NCBI GenBank assembly: GCA_903858115.1
Contig: CAIOHR010000055.1
Coordinates: 248,001 to 312,000 of the forward strand
Direction: 5' to 3'
Length of the DNA: 64,000 nt
From: an uncultured Pirellula sp.
Lineage (GTDB): Bacteria; Planctomycetota; Planctomycetia; Pirellulales; Pirellulaceae
The notes under the pieces are model-generated. The model was not told the DNA's origin. It made no database searches and worked only from the letters and a program-made list of their open reading frames with translations. Shown piece after piece: positions 1-8,451 of the stretch. Both the position numbers and the translations under genes were made by a program. Position 1 is the stretch's first letter. The number at the start of each line of letters is the position of its first letter.

Positions 1-280
1 CCTCATGCGAGCGAAATCGGATCAGCCGTTCCTTTCCCCCTTCGACGCTTCGACGAAACGACATGCTTTGCGAAGTTACAAGCTTGCTGGATTCAAGTAG
101 GATTTTTGCGATGTAGAGAAACGAATGTTGAGCGAGTTGAGGGGATGGGGATATGACGGCTGCTCATTTTCGACTGGTAGTTGCCAATATTGCGTTGGTA
201 ATCACTGCATTTTTCGATGCGTACGCTCCGCGTGCGACACCTCGCGAAGACTGGCTGACGGTTCTATTGTCATCTCCGAC
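1..280. other. No gene seen at left edge
   Basis: These bases lie beyond the 3' end of the first minus-strand gene. Two overlapping plus-strand open frames run from here into that gene, but neither has a recognisable motif and both are mostly antisense to it. I see no tRNA, strong hairpin or repeat. Confidence 0.5.
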
Positions 281-1192
281 TTATTTCATCGCGTGCTTTT
301 CAAAGAACTCCCACATTATGTCGTTTGCCGAGATATTCATGGTGGACCTACCCAGTGTTTTCAGCCGAGGCTCTTGGCCCGGCCAAGTGTGCCCACCACC
401 TTCGATCTCGACAAGTACGACTTCCGCACCGTTTTTGCCCGATCCGTAAGTCTTGCGTGAGACGATCATGCCATCCTCGGATTTATCGGTGAGTTTGGTA
501 ACGACCGGTACCTTCTCACAATCATTTGCTTTAACCCAAGCCTGAATCGAATGCTCGACGGAGTAGAACTCCGTCCCAGAGAGCCCTTTGCCCTTGCCCC
601 CCTTGAATGGAGCGTTCTCATCGTCAGTCCCGTGAAAGTGAATCACCGATACTGGGCGTATCGGCTTGCAGCGTTCTGTCCCAATTGGCCCACCGACTGG
701 GGCAATCGCGGCGATGCGATCCGATAGCTCAGATGCAAGCCGATACGACATGATCGCACCGTTCGACATGCCTGTCGCAAAGACCCGTTTTGCGTCGATG
801 TTTACTGACTTAGCAAGGTCATCTAGGATCCTGCGGGTGAACTCGACATCATCGATCTCGTTAGTCATCGCATAGCCGCAGCAATTGCCGCCATTAAATG
901 TCAACAATCTCTCTAATCGCCCAGTGCCGTTAGGATAGACAACAATGAATCCCGCTACATCAGACTTTTTATTGAGGCCGCTGAATGCGACCATGTTGTT
1001 GGCGTTGGCACCGCCGCCGTGAAAGGCCAATACGACGGGTGTTGGCTTTTTCGAATCGTACTTCGGCGGGATATGGACAAGATAGCTACGCTCAATGCCA
1101 TCTGCTTGGATTATACGGTTGTAGTCACCCTGCCCCATTGGATTACCATCCGCCATGAAAAGCATCGCAAGTGCGGTTAGCAAATGAATCAT
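281..1192 (-). CDS. Secreted PHB-depolymerase/feruloyl-esterase-like hydrolase (LpqC type)
   Basis: This 303-residue alpha/beta hydrolase resembles the extracellular polyhydroxybutyrate depolymerase / feruloyl esterase (LpqC-like) group, which cleaves ester bonds in polymers or plant-derived esters outside the cell. A hydrophobic N-terminus (MIHLLTALAMLFMADG) looks like a signal peptide. The oxyanion region LAFHGGG is near residue 56. The nucleophile lies in GMSNGA (Ser143), a likely acid in FHGTDDENAPF, and the catalytic His in GGGHTWPG. A cysteine pair sits in GGNCCGY. The ATG at 1192 is preferred because an in-frame GTG 42 bases upstream would add a polar leader before the signal peptide. 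It is the last gene of a minus-strand run. The substrate cannot be read from the sequence. Confidence 0.85.
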   Translation of the reverse strand: MIHLLTALAMLFMADGNPMGQGDYNRIIQADGIERSYLVHIPPKYDSKKPTPVVLAFHGGGANANNMVAFSGLNKKSDVAGFIVVYPNGTGRLERLLTFNGGNCCGYAMTNEIDDVEFTRRILDDLAKSVNIDAKRVFATGMSNGAIMSYRLASELSDRIAAIAPVGGPIGTERCKPIRPVSVIHFHGTDDENAPFKGGKGKGLSGTEFYSVEHSIQAWVKANDCEKVPVVTKLTDKSEDGMIVSRKTYGSGKNGAEVVLVEIEGGGHTWPGQEPRLKTLGRSTMNISANDIMWEFFEKHAMK

Positions 1193-1425
1193 GAACCAAG
1201 TCTCCGTTGGCAAAGAGTTTTGTATAGCGAGCACCAGTTTAGCTGTCCCTTATCGTGTTCTGACTCAACCCGTTAATTTGGTGGTTAGTGGTAAGTCAAA
1301 AGTCGGTGCACCGTGCAAGTATCCTCGTATCCACCAGCCTTCGGTAACCACATCCTCTTTGCAAAGCGAAAAGGGAGAGGGAGTCGGAATTGTTCCATAA
1401 CGACAATTCATCATACTGCGGTTGC

Positions 1426-2352
1426 CTATTTCATCGGTGGCACCGGGAGTTTGACACCGTTGGTGGTTAGCACTTGAAACTCGTGTGCTCGGTAGGGGCC
1501 GTCGTACTTCCATACCATCTTCTTGTCTCGTGTTACTTCAAAGACTTTGATTCCCTTGGTGGCATGATACGAAGTAATCACCGTGTTTCCATTGGGTAAT
1601 CGTTGGCCGCCACACGGATCATCAAAAGGCTTTAGGTCGGGAAAGTCTGCGTTCGAGATTCTCCAAACGATATTGCCAGCCTCATCAAACTCGACTGTTT
1701 TGTTACCATGGGTAAGGTTCACCAACGTGTTACCATTTTCAAGCCGTATCGCTGTGAATGGCCAATTCTCCGCAGCGCGGCCCCCTAGCGATTCGAGATC
1801 TGTCTTCAGGACTCGAATCACCTCCCCTTGAGAATTGTACTCTTTGACATTAAACGCCAGCAAATGAGGGACCAAGTAGTTTCCGTTTGACAGCTTGCGA
1901 GCCATCCGCGTTTGCATATGAGCATTATCGGTCTCAGGCTTTAAATTTACGGTCACGGCGACGGTGCCATCCGTGGTGATTTCCAGAAGTTTTGGTTCCT
2001 TACCCAGTTCTGCAATGAGTGTGTTTCCGTTGGAGAGCCGCTGGGCAGTTCCGATCTCTTTGTTGACGGCAGATAATCGATAATGAAAAACGACAGTATC
2101 GTTCTCCTGCGGATTGATCTCTTTGACTTCATCGCTCCAGGCGATCAAGACATTTCCGTTCTCTAAAACATAGCCATCGCGTGCGGCTTTTCGTCCTGCA
2201 TTCCACTTTTCCGTGCCATCTTCGTTGAGTATGCCCGTGAAGTCCGGACCTGCGATAAAGAGAGAATGCCGAGTCGCTTCTTGAGCCTGGGCTGAGTGTT
2301 CGTTGCAACAAAGTAATGCCAAAACACAAGCCATCATACTTAATTTGTACAT
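1426..2352 (-). CDS. Secreted beta-propeller protein with L-x-NGN-x-L repeats
   Basis: The 308-residue product starts with a clear signal peptide (cleavage likely after AQAQ, residue 24). It then carries five copies of a motif of the form L-x-NGN-x-L at about residues 63, 107, 154, 204 and 252, each followed by a strand-rich segment ending in an acidic or aromatic position. This pattern is typical of PQQ-like or arylsulfotransferase-like beta-propellers found in planctomycetes. No catalytic residues can be assigned, so it may bind rather than cleave its ligand. It is separated from the downstream esterase by about 230 bases that hold no evident gene. Confidence 0.75.
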   Translation of the reverse strand: MYKLSMMACVLALLCCNEHSAQAQEATRHSLFIAGPDFTGILNEDGTEKWNAGRKAARDGYVLENGNVLIAWSDEVKEINPQENDTVVFHYRLSAVNKEIGTAQRLSNGNTLIAELGKEPKLLEITTDGTVAVTVNLKPETDNAHMQTRMARKLSNGNYLVPHLLAFNVKEYNSQGEVIRVLKTDLESLGGRAAENWPFTAIRLENGNTLVNLTHGNKTVEFDEAGNIVWRISNADFPDLKPFDDPCGGQRLPNGNTVITSYHATKGIKVFEVTRDKKMVWKYDGPYRAHEFQVLTTNGVKLPVPPMK

Positions 2353-2456
2353 GTTCGTTCTCGAGAGAGGATTTGATGATCGGAAGCGTTCATCATAACC
2401 TGTTGACGGTCTAATTCCTCGTCCTGTCGAAGCTGTAGCAATGCTTCTTTCAAAAT

Positions 2457-2484
2457 TTCACGTGTGCTTTTTCACGTGGGTTTT
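2457..2484. repeat. 14-bp near-tandem duplication at the modC stop codon
   Basis: Two adjacent 14-base units (2457-2470 and 2471-2484) agree at 12 of 14 positions, and each contains the palindrome CACGTG. The second unit runs into the modC stop codon (2483-2485). It is one of several short tandem duplications next to stop codons in this window. Confidence 0.5.
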
Positions 2485-3100
2485 ATGCTAATCGGATGCA
2501 AGTGTCGGCCAGCGAATCGGCTTCCTCTTGATTGTGGGTGACATGCAGAACGGAAATACCAGTTCGCTTATTGACTTCTCGTAACAACCCTTGGACAGTA
2601 ACTCGCGTCGCCACGTCCAGAGCGCTGAGAGGCTCGTCGAGTAGCAGCAACGCCGGGCCAAACGCAATCGCCCGCCCCAATGCGACGCGCTGCGATTCAC
2701 CTCCGCTAAGTCCTTTCGGTTTGCGAGGCATAAGGTGCGAAATCTCGAGCCAATTCGCCAACTCCTGTGTTTTGTTAGCGATATGCTCCGAACTCATTCG
2801 ACGCAATCGCATTCCGAACTCGAGATGCTCCTTGACGGTCAGAGAAGGAAACAGAGCTAAATCTTGCGGGACGTAGCCAATGTTGCGATCCGCAGGAGCC
2901 CATCGCGTGACATCTTGGCCGTCGATCATGATGCGACCTGATTGGACGCGACGCAATCCGCAGATCGCTTCGAGAATTGTTGTTTTTCCGCTACCCGTCT
3001 TTCCCATCAATACGGCATATTGACCATCTTCTACTCGCAGCGAAATCTTGTTTAATGAAAAATCGCCGATGCGTATGACTACGTCGATCAACTCGATCAT
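2483..3100 (-). CDS. modC: ABC transporter ATP-binding protein, molybdate type (ModC-like, short)
   Basis: This ATPase would power molybdate (or tungstate) import together with the permease and binding protein upstream. Of its 205 residues, Walker A is GKTGSGKT (33-40), the Q-loop is at Gln80, the signature is LSGGESQ (131-137), Walker B is LLLLDEP (151-157) and the H-loop His is at 189. The ATG at 3100 is chosen because it overlaps the permease stop (ATGA), which implies translational coupling; a longer open frame to 3382 is antisense-like junk over the permease. Typical ModC is around 350 residues with a C-terminal molybdate-sensing domain. Here the protein ends about 15 residues after the H-loop, so that regulatory domain is absent. 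Confidence 0.85.
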   Translation of the reverse strand: MIELIDVVIRIGDFSLNKISLRVEDGQYAVLMGKTGSGKTTILEAICGLRRVQSGRIMIDGQDVTRWAPADRNIGYVPQDLALFPSLTVKEHLEFGMRLRRMSSEHIANKTQELANWLEISHLMPRKPKGLSGGESQRVALGRAIAFGPALLLLDEPLSALDVATRVTVQGLLREVNKRTGISVLHVTHNQEEADSLADTCIRLA

Positions 3101-3888
3101 GAGGAAAGAGTGGCTCCGATCCAACGTAACACCAATAGTACGATGACTGCCATTCCGACCATGAGCAAGGAAACCGCCACCGCAGCATCCAGCTTTCCGA
3201 CGCTCAACTCCAGGAACACGGTAGTCGACAGTACTTCGGTACGAAAACGGGTTGTTCCGGCAAATACCATGATCGGGCCAAACTCTCCTAACGCTCGCGC
3301 CCAGGCGATCATCGTAGCTGCAATCATTCCCTTCCAGGCTTGAGGCAATGCGATCAACAAAAACGCCTGTCCTCGGGTGCAACCTAGTGTTCTTGCAACG
3401 TCTTCAGCGCGCGGGTGGATTTGATCAAACGTCACTCGCATGGTTCGAATCGCGAATGCACATGAGACTGCAAATTGAGCTAATACAACCGCGGGCCAAC
3501 GAAACGAAAAAGGGAAACCCATGTCCTCTCTCAGCCAGTTCTCGAGTTCCCAATTGGACTCGGGAAAAAACCACTTGGAAAAAGGAAACGGCTGGTGGAA
3601 CAATATGAGTAAACTCAGCCCCAGCACCAATGGAGGAAGTACGATTGGTATATCCACAAGCGTGTCGACGATATGCTTACCAGGAAATCGGAATCGCGAG
3701 AGCAAGTAACCCAGCGGAGTTGCGACCCATAGTGACATAACGGCTGCAGCAGTACAACTCAACATCGTTAGGACGAACGCGGCCTGAATCTCTGGCTTCA
3801 TCAACGCGTTTCCAAACTCGCGTGTCGAAGTGAACGTGAGATCAGCGATCAGCAGCAAAACGATGAGGAGTACGAAACAACTGGACAA
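3097..3888 (-). CDS. modB: ABC transporter permease, molybdate type (ModB-like)
   Basis: An integral membrane permease of 263 residues with about five to six hydrophobic segments. The cytoplasmic EAA-type loop that docks on the ATPase is visible as ARTLGCTRGQAFLLIALPQA near residue 165. This matches the ModB/CysT fold. The stop overlaps the ATPase start by four bases. The start is uncertain. The TTG at 3888 falls inside the first hydrophobic stretch, which continues upstream as LFFLIAGG. No ATG, GTG or TTG exists between it and the previous in-frame stop (3991-3993), so a rare CTG start at 3948 is possible. The gene follows the binding-protein gene by about 100 bases. Confidence 0.85.
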   Translation of the reverse strand: MSSCFVLLIVLLLIADLTFTSTREFGNALMKPEIQAAFVLTMLSCTAAAVMSLWVATPLGYLLSRFRFPGKHIVDTLVDIPIVLPPLVLGLSLLILFHQPFPFSKWFFPESNWELENWLREDMGFPFSFRWPAVVLAQFAVSCAFAIRTMRVTFDQIHPRAEDVARTLGCTRGQAFLLIALPQAWKGMIAATMIAWARALGEFGPIMVFAGTTRFRTEVLSTTVFLELSVGKLDAAVAVSLLMVGMAVIVLLVLRWIGATLSS

Positions 3889-3990
3889 TCCGCCGGCAAT
3901 TAAAAAAAAGAGGGTATCCCGTACTTGTCTGAAGCGATTTTGTTTCAGTATTCTGTCTCCAGCTACGTGAACAGGATTGCGTTGGTTGGA

Positions 3991-5538
3991 CTAATTCGTC
4001 GTTTCGGGCAGAACACTCATTTTGGGCTGACCGAGTTTCCATTGAAAGCCTTCGGATGTAAAGACATTCTGGCTCTCGACCGACGTAATCTTTTGAAACA
4101 GGCGATCTGCTAACTTTGCGTTCTTCGAGCTTGGGGCGACAGCCCATGGTTGGATCGCGGTCGAGCATTCTAATCCTACAATTTCGATGGCATCGAGGAA
4201 GTCTGCTGCACCGGCCGCGTTGCTCAAATAGGCCACAGCCGCATCGAGTGAGCCAGCGCGTAGCTGATTCACAAGCATGTCGCCGGTGGGGGTTTGAACG
4301 GTTACGTTTGACATCAGCTCTGTCTGGATGCCCGACTCTTTGAAAGTTTTTTGTGTAATCCAGCCCATGGCGCATTGTTTCTCATGACCGATGCCAACAC
4401 GCAGTTTTTCCCGTGTCAGGTCGAGCAGCGATTGGATATTCTTGGGATTCCCTTTCGGAACTAGAATGACAAGCTCATTTTGTGAGACGTCGACTGACTT
4501 CGGAAACAGATCTTTTACTTGCGACATGAATTCCACGTCACATGCAAAGTAAGCATCTGGATGTTGTCCACTCTTCATTTGAGAAACGAGTATTCCACAT
4601 CCGTTGTAGACTCGCGAGACACGCACACCTTCGCGGCGTTCGAACGCAACGATTGTCTCTTCGATTGCTGGTCGCAACATAGAGCCTGCATAGACGCTCA
4701 ATTCAGGTACATCTTTCCAAACGTCACCATCGGCCACTGTGAAGCCATGTTCTTTATATCGTTTGAGACCTCGGTCGCTGGCCGCGATATAACGAGCGAA
4801 GTGAAGCGAATCACTAGGCGATTTCGAGCTCGAGAGAACAGCGACTGCGGTATGCGAAACCGCATCTGCAAGTTCGGCGATTTCAACAAACTCTAGATCG
4901 GGATAGGAATGAAGAACTGCGTCGTAAACGATCCCCGCGTCTGCCGCTCCTACTTTGACATCGTTTGCAACATCGGTGATCGTTGTTCGATGCGAATCTG
5001 TCGCCTTCTCAAGTTCTTCCCAAAGTCCTTTTGGAGTGAGGACCTCCCTTGTCTTTTTTGCAACCGCTGCGCTATCTGCGTTGGCCTGGACGAGTCTGAC
5101 GTTATCGTTCATCAAATCGCGCAAGCTCTTAATCCCCTTAGGATTTCCCTTTGCGACTGCCACACCACATCGCATCGAGGCGATATCGATCACTTCGTCT
5201 ATCAATGCCTTGTCGCGAGCGATGGTCAAAAAGCTTGTATCGGCTGGCAAGTAAAGATCGCCGGTTTTGGCGATGTCGATTTGCGATAGTAAAGTTTGCG
5301 AACTTCCGTATTGAATCGAGACCCTGCGTCCAGTTTCGGCTTCGTACTCTTTGCGAATCTCTTCGAGCACTGCTTGGTTCGCGGCAGCGCAGAATACCAG
5401 TATTTCCCCAGCGGAGCCGCTAGGCATATCAGGGCGTGTGGGGCGCCGAGGAGTTTCATTTTTAGAAAGAAACCATAAGGCGCCGAAGACCAGAGCAACG
5501 GAAGCGATCATTGCAACGATTGTTTTTGACACAGCCAC
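3991..5538 (-). CDS. modA: Tandem-duplicated periplasmic molybdate-binding protein (two ModA-like domains)
   Basis: The 515-residue product should capture an oxyanion such as molybdate or tungstate for the ABC importer downstream. It has an N-terminal membrane segment (residues 6-25) followed by two ModA-like domains in one chain, about 44-275 and 279-503. Each begins with a strand and a ligand-loop region (ILVFCAAAN and LSVYAGSML), and each carries a KGNPK motif followed by a Leu/Asp segment (residues 130-142 and 362-374). Each also has the later segment with DAGIVY or DAAVAY. A normal ModA is about 250 residues, so this is twice the usual length. The start is GTG at 5538; no better in-frame ATG is nearby. 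Sulfate or another oxyanion cannot be excluded. Confidence 0.85.
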   Translation of the reverse strand: MAVSKTIVAMIASVALVFGALWFLSKNETPRRPTRPDMPSGSAGEILVFCAAANQAVLEEIRKEYEAETGRRVSIQYGSSQTLLSQIDIAKTGDLYLPADTSFLTIARDKALIDEVIDIASMRCGVAVAKGNPKGIKSLRDLMNDNVRLVQANADSAAVAKKTREVLTPKGLWEELEKATDSHRTTITDVANDVKVGAADAGIVYDAVLHSYPDLEFVEIAELADAVSHTAVAVLSSSKSPSDSLHFARYIAASDRGLKRYKEHGFTVADGDVWKDVPELSVYAGSMLRPAIEETIVAFERREGVRVSRVYNGCGILVSQMKSGQHPDAYFACDVEFMSQVKDLFPKSVDVSQNELVILVPKGNPKNIQSLLDLTREKLRVGIGHEKQCAMGWITQKTFKESGIQTELMSNVTVQTPTGDMLVNQLRAGSLDAAVAYLSNAAGAADFLDAIEIVGLECSTAIQPWAVAPSSKNAKLADRLFQKITSVESQNVFTSEGFQWKLGQPKMSVLPETTN

Positions 5539-5703
5539 ACCTTCATGAATAACGACCCGATTTTTTGCAAGCGTTTATGATAGCACGACAGCTATCCGTT
5601 CAACCCCTGTTGTGTGAGGGTTTGATCAAAGTTCGCAATTTCGATGGACTCGGGCTGTAAGCGGGATTGCGAACGAGATCCACGGTAGAGCCTTGCTTCA
5701 GGT

Positions 5704-7053
5704 TTATTCGGTTTTGGCGTTTTTCCCGGATTCTGCAAACTGCCTATCGAGCTCCAGCGGTCTCGCGTTTGTGTATTGATCCAATGTTCGCTGTAGCATT
5801 TGTTTTGCGGCCAGAGCTTCGCGATCTAGATTTCGGGTATCCAATGGAGTGACTTCAAGTGCGTCTTTGTCGATGCGGTAAAGCTCGCCCGTTCGGTAGA
5901 GCTTAAACTCCCGGTTAAATGCATATTCTTTGACGGATAGATCCAGTTTTTGGCGTGGAGAGTACCAGCAGTAAAGGGAATCTCGCGGTGTCGCAGGTTT
6001 GCCCATCAAGGTGGGGAGAAAGCTCACGCCATCGATGGAATGCTTTACATCTACTCGTCCTGCGTCGCAGATTGTTGGCAGAATATCGACACTGCAAACC
6101 AGATCGCCAAGGACTCGTCCAGCTTTGAGGACGCCCGGCCAACTCACAATCAACGGGACATGCGTACCCAAATGCGTCGTCGTTCCCTTGCCTCCTTTGA
6201 GATCGACTCCCCGAAACCGACTGGTGATTGTTCGTCCTGTGCCGTTGTCTCCGAGGAAGATCAATAGCGTGTTGTCTCGAATTCCTAGTTCCGAAAGCTT
6301 CGCGTCCAGTCTGCCAACCATTTTGTCCATATACTCCACCATATCCGTAAAGTTGCTCGTCTGGTCTTTCTGTTTTTCACCTTGGGTTGCCGGGTCCCAA
6401 CGGTCGCTGTCGGGAGTAGGTTGGTAGGGACTATGGGTAAGCATCATCGGATAGTACAAAAGGAACGGGTGATCTTTGTGACGCGAAGCAAAGTCGATGG
6501 CAAAATCGTTAATGATTTTCGGCCCATAGCTACCCAACGGATACTCGACTTCTTTTCCGTTGTATTCCAGTCCTGGATTGGCGTAGCGTGCTGGGCGACG
6601 GGTATGTTGCCAAAGCAGTGATTCATCAAAACCAAAATGCTGCGGCGAGTCGACTTCTTTTCCCAACTGCCATTTGCCACAAATCCCTGTGGCATATCCC
6701 GATTGTTTTAGCAGTTGGCCGAATGTCACTTCGTTCCTTGGCAACGTTCCGAAGTTGAGATAGTTTCGGATGTTGTACCGTCCGGTCATCAACTGCACAC
6801 GCGTGGGCGTGCAAAGAGGCTGAACATGGCAATGCTCAAATCGAACCCCACTTGCAGCAAGCCGATCGAGGTTTGGCGTTTTGTAAGACTGTCCTCCGTT
6901 TGCGGATATACACTCGTATCCAAAATCATCTGCCATGATCAAAACGATATTAGGCTTTGACGATTTCTGCTGCTGGTCTGCGAACAACGTGTCGGCGATC
7001 AAGCAAAAGAAACAGAGGGCATAGCAAAGGGCACAATCAATCAAGGTTTTCAT
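5704..7053 (-). CDS. Secreted sulfatase, Cys-type (formylglycine-dependent)
   Basis: This sulfatase would remove sulfate esters from carbohydrates or other compounds in the periplasm or outside. It has 449 residues when started at the ATG at 7053, which places a hydrophobic signal peptide (MKTLIDCALCYALCFFC) at the very N-terminus; an upstream TTG adds only a polar leader. Metal-binding Asp residues lie in MADDFGY (42-43). The sulfatase signature CTPTR starts at Cys81, the residue normally oxidised to formylglycine by a maturation enzyme. Further conserved parts are GKWQLG and the metal-site GDNGTG. It stands apart from the second sulfatase at 10.3 kb and is downstream of nothing obvious on its strand. 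Confidence 0.92.
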   Translation of the reverse strand: MKTLIDCALCYALCFFCLIADTLFADQQQKSSKPNIVLIMADDFGYECISANGGQSYKTPNLDRLAASGVRFEHCHVQPLCTPTRVQLMTGRYNIRNYLNFGTLPRNEVTFGQLLKQSGYATGICGKWQLGKEVDSPQHFGFDESLLWQHTRRPARYANPGLEYNGKEVEYPLGSYGPKIINDFAIDFASRHKDHPFLLYYPMMLTHSPYQPTPDSDRWDPATQGEKQKDQTSNFTDMVEYMDKMVGRLDAKLSELGIRDNTLLIFLGDNGTGRTITSRFRGVDLKGGKGTTTHLGTHVPLIVSWPGVLKAGRVLGDLVCSVDILPTICDAGRVDVKHSIDGVSFLPTLMGKPATPRDSLYCWYSPRQKLDLSVKEYAFNREFKLYRTGELYRIDKDALEVTPLDTRNLDREALAAKQMLQRTLDQYTNARPLELDRQFAESGKNAKTE

Positions 7054-7248
7054 GGCGACTCCAAAAATCAAGGGAGGCGTTTGATAAAATAGGTAAGTGT
7101 TCAAAGTCTACCTGAAATGACGCTGCCACAAAGCGTTGCAACAGGCCCGTTCCATCAATTTCTGCTATTCGTAGTTGCCCAAGATATAGGGGGCAGGTGA
7201 TAATCAACGGTCTATTCCGAGTTTCGGATAGTCTCTACTCATTCGAAC

Positions 7249-8376
7249 ATGATCGCATTTATGTCCTCCTCGTCAGCCTCGGCCGCACCCAAACGTACTA
7301 TCCCAACTGCGTCCAATGCGAAGGCTTCGGAAGCATATTTGGGGGGGATCTCCCTCCATCGGCTAGAAGCGTATTGCCGGCGATTTGCGACGGGCCTTCG
7401 ATCGGGTGTTGACATTCTTCGGTTGCTGGAGAACGAAACCAAGCATGGTTCTCCTAGGCATCGCGATGTGTCCGCCAACATGATCAATCTGGTGCGAGGC
7501 GGAGCAACTTTATCTGGCGCCATGTCGGAGCAAGGGAATTACTTCCCAACGCTTCTCATCCGTATGCTGCGAGCCGGTGAGCATGCAGGAAAGGTCGACC
7601 ATTGTTTTCGAGAGATGGCGGATCACTATGCGGAGCTCAAACGCGCTCGCGGCGCATTCATCGGTCAAATCATTTTCCCCGTCATATCACTGGCGTTGGC
7701 ATTCATTGTGATTACGTTGATGATCTTCATTAATGGTTTCATGAAGTCAGGCTCACCGACCGAACCTGCTTTTGATTTGACTGGTATTGGACTTCGCGGC
7801 ACGACCGGTGTCTTGATCTTCTGGTCTATATCATTCGTCTTGATCGCCAGTGTTGCATTGGTGAGCTTTGGTATCTGGAAGAATTGGTTTCAATGTCACA
7901 AGACGCTCGTTCCGCTTGTAAGAAATGTTCCGGTGATCGGTCCTGTCTTTACGACTTCGGCGTTGTCCCGGCTCTCGATGACATTGTCCATGATGCTCGG
8001 CGCGGGGGTCGATGCAAAGCGAAGTGTCCGCGAAGCTCTCTTGGCGACTGGGAATCATTACTACATGAGCGGAATCGAAACGGCAGTGAACAGCATCGAC
8101 AAAGGGAATTCGTTCTCCGAGTCGCTTGAGGCCACAAAGTTACTGCCCCCTGAGTTTATTCAAGTGGTCGAGATTGGCGAGTTGAGCGGAAGTGACAGTG
8201 AGTCACTCGAGCGTATGGCTGTAACGTATCGGGAAAAGGCTCAGTCGGCGCTGGCGCAATTTGCAATCGCCAGCGGATTAGCGGTTTGGTTGATGATTGC
8301 TGCTATCATCATCTTTGCGATCTTCTCGATCTTTTTTCAAATCATGCAGGTCTATACCAACGCATTAAAGATGTAA
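7249..8376 (+). CDS. Type II secretion / type IV pilus inner-membrane platform protein (GspF/PilC-like)
   Basis: GspF/PilC proteins form the inner-membrane platform that couples an assembly ATPase to pilin or pseudopilin polymerisation. This 375-residue copy has the family's duplicated helical domain (residues about 40-160 and 236-360), with transmembrane segments at about 139-162, 187-209 and 341-366. Typical family phrases are seen: LLIRMLRAGEHAGK in the first half and FIQVVEIGELSGS in the second. The ATG at 7249 is used; a second in-frame ATG is only 12 bases on. No other secretion genes flank it, so its partner ATPase and pseudopilins must be encoded elsewhere. The DUF1559 pilin-like protein at 61-62 kb is a possible client, which is inference only. 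Confidence 0.85.
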   Translation: MIAFMSSSSASAAPKRTIPTASNAKASEAYLGGISLHRLEAYCRRFATGLRSGVDILRLLENETKHGSPRHRDVSANMINLVRGGATLSGAMSEQGNYFPTLLIRMLRAGEHAGKVDHCFREMADHYAELKRARGAFIGQIIFPVISLALAFIVITLMIFINGFMKSGSPTEPAFDLTGIGLRGTTGVLIFWSISFVLIASVALVSFGIWKNWFQCHKTLVPLVRNVPVIGPVFTTSALSRLSMTLSMMLGAGVDAKRSVREALLATGNHYYMSGIETAVNSIDKGNSFSESLEATKLLPPEFIQVVEIGELSGSDSESLERMAVTYREKAQSALAQFAIASGLAVWLMIAAIIIFAIFSIFFQIMQVYTNALKM

Positions 8377-8417
8377 CGTCGCACAAGGTCAACGCCATTC
8401 ATGCGGCTGATTCATTG

Positions 8418-8451
8418 GCCCAGCAAGATCAATAGCCCAGCAAGGCGACAG
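8418..8451. repeat. Partial 17-bp duplication spanning the M50 protease stop codon
   Basis: The ten-base string GCCCAGCAAG occurs at 8418-8427 and again at 8435-8444, a period of 17. The right copy encodes the last residues of the M50 protease and the left copy lies just beyond its stop codon (8429-8431). The remaining positions of the two units have diverged, so this is weak on its own. Confidence 0.3.

Noticed and set aside
125..460. Overlapping small plus-strand frames at the left edge
   Set aside because: Mostly antisense to the esterase gene, with two competing frames and no motif.
3842..4375. 177-residue open frame on the minus strand overlapping modB and modA
   Set aside because: Different frame of the same strand covering the modA 3' end and the modB start region; Arg/Cys rich and without motif.
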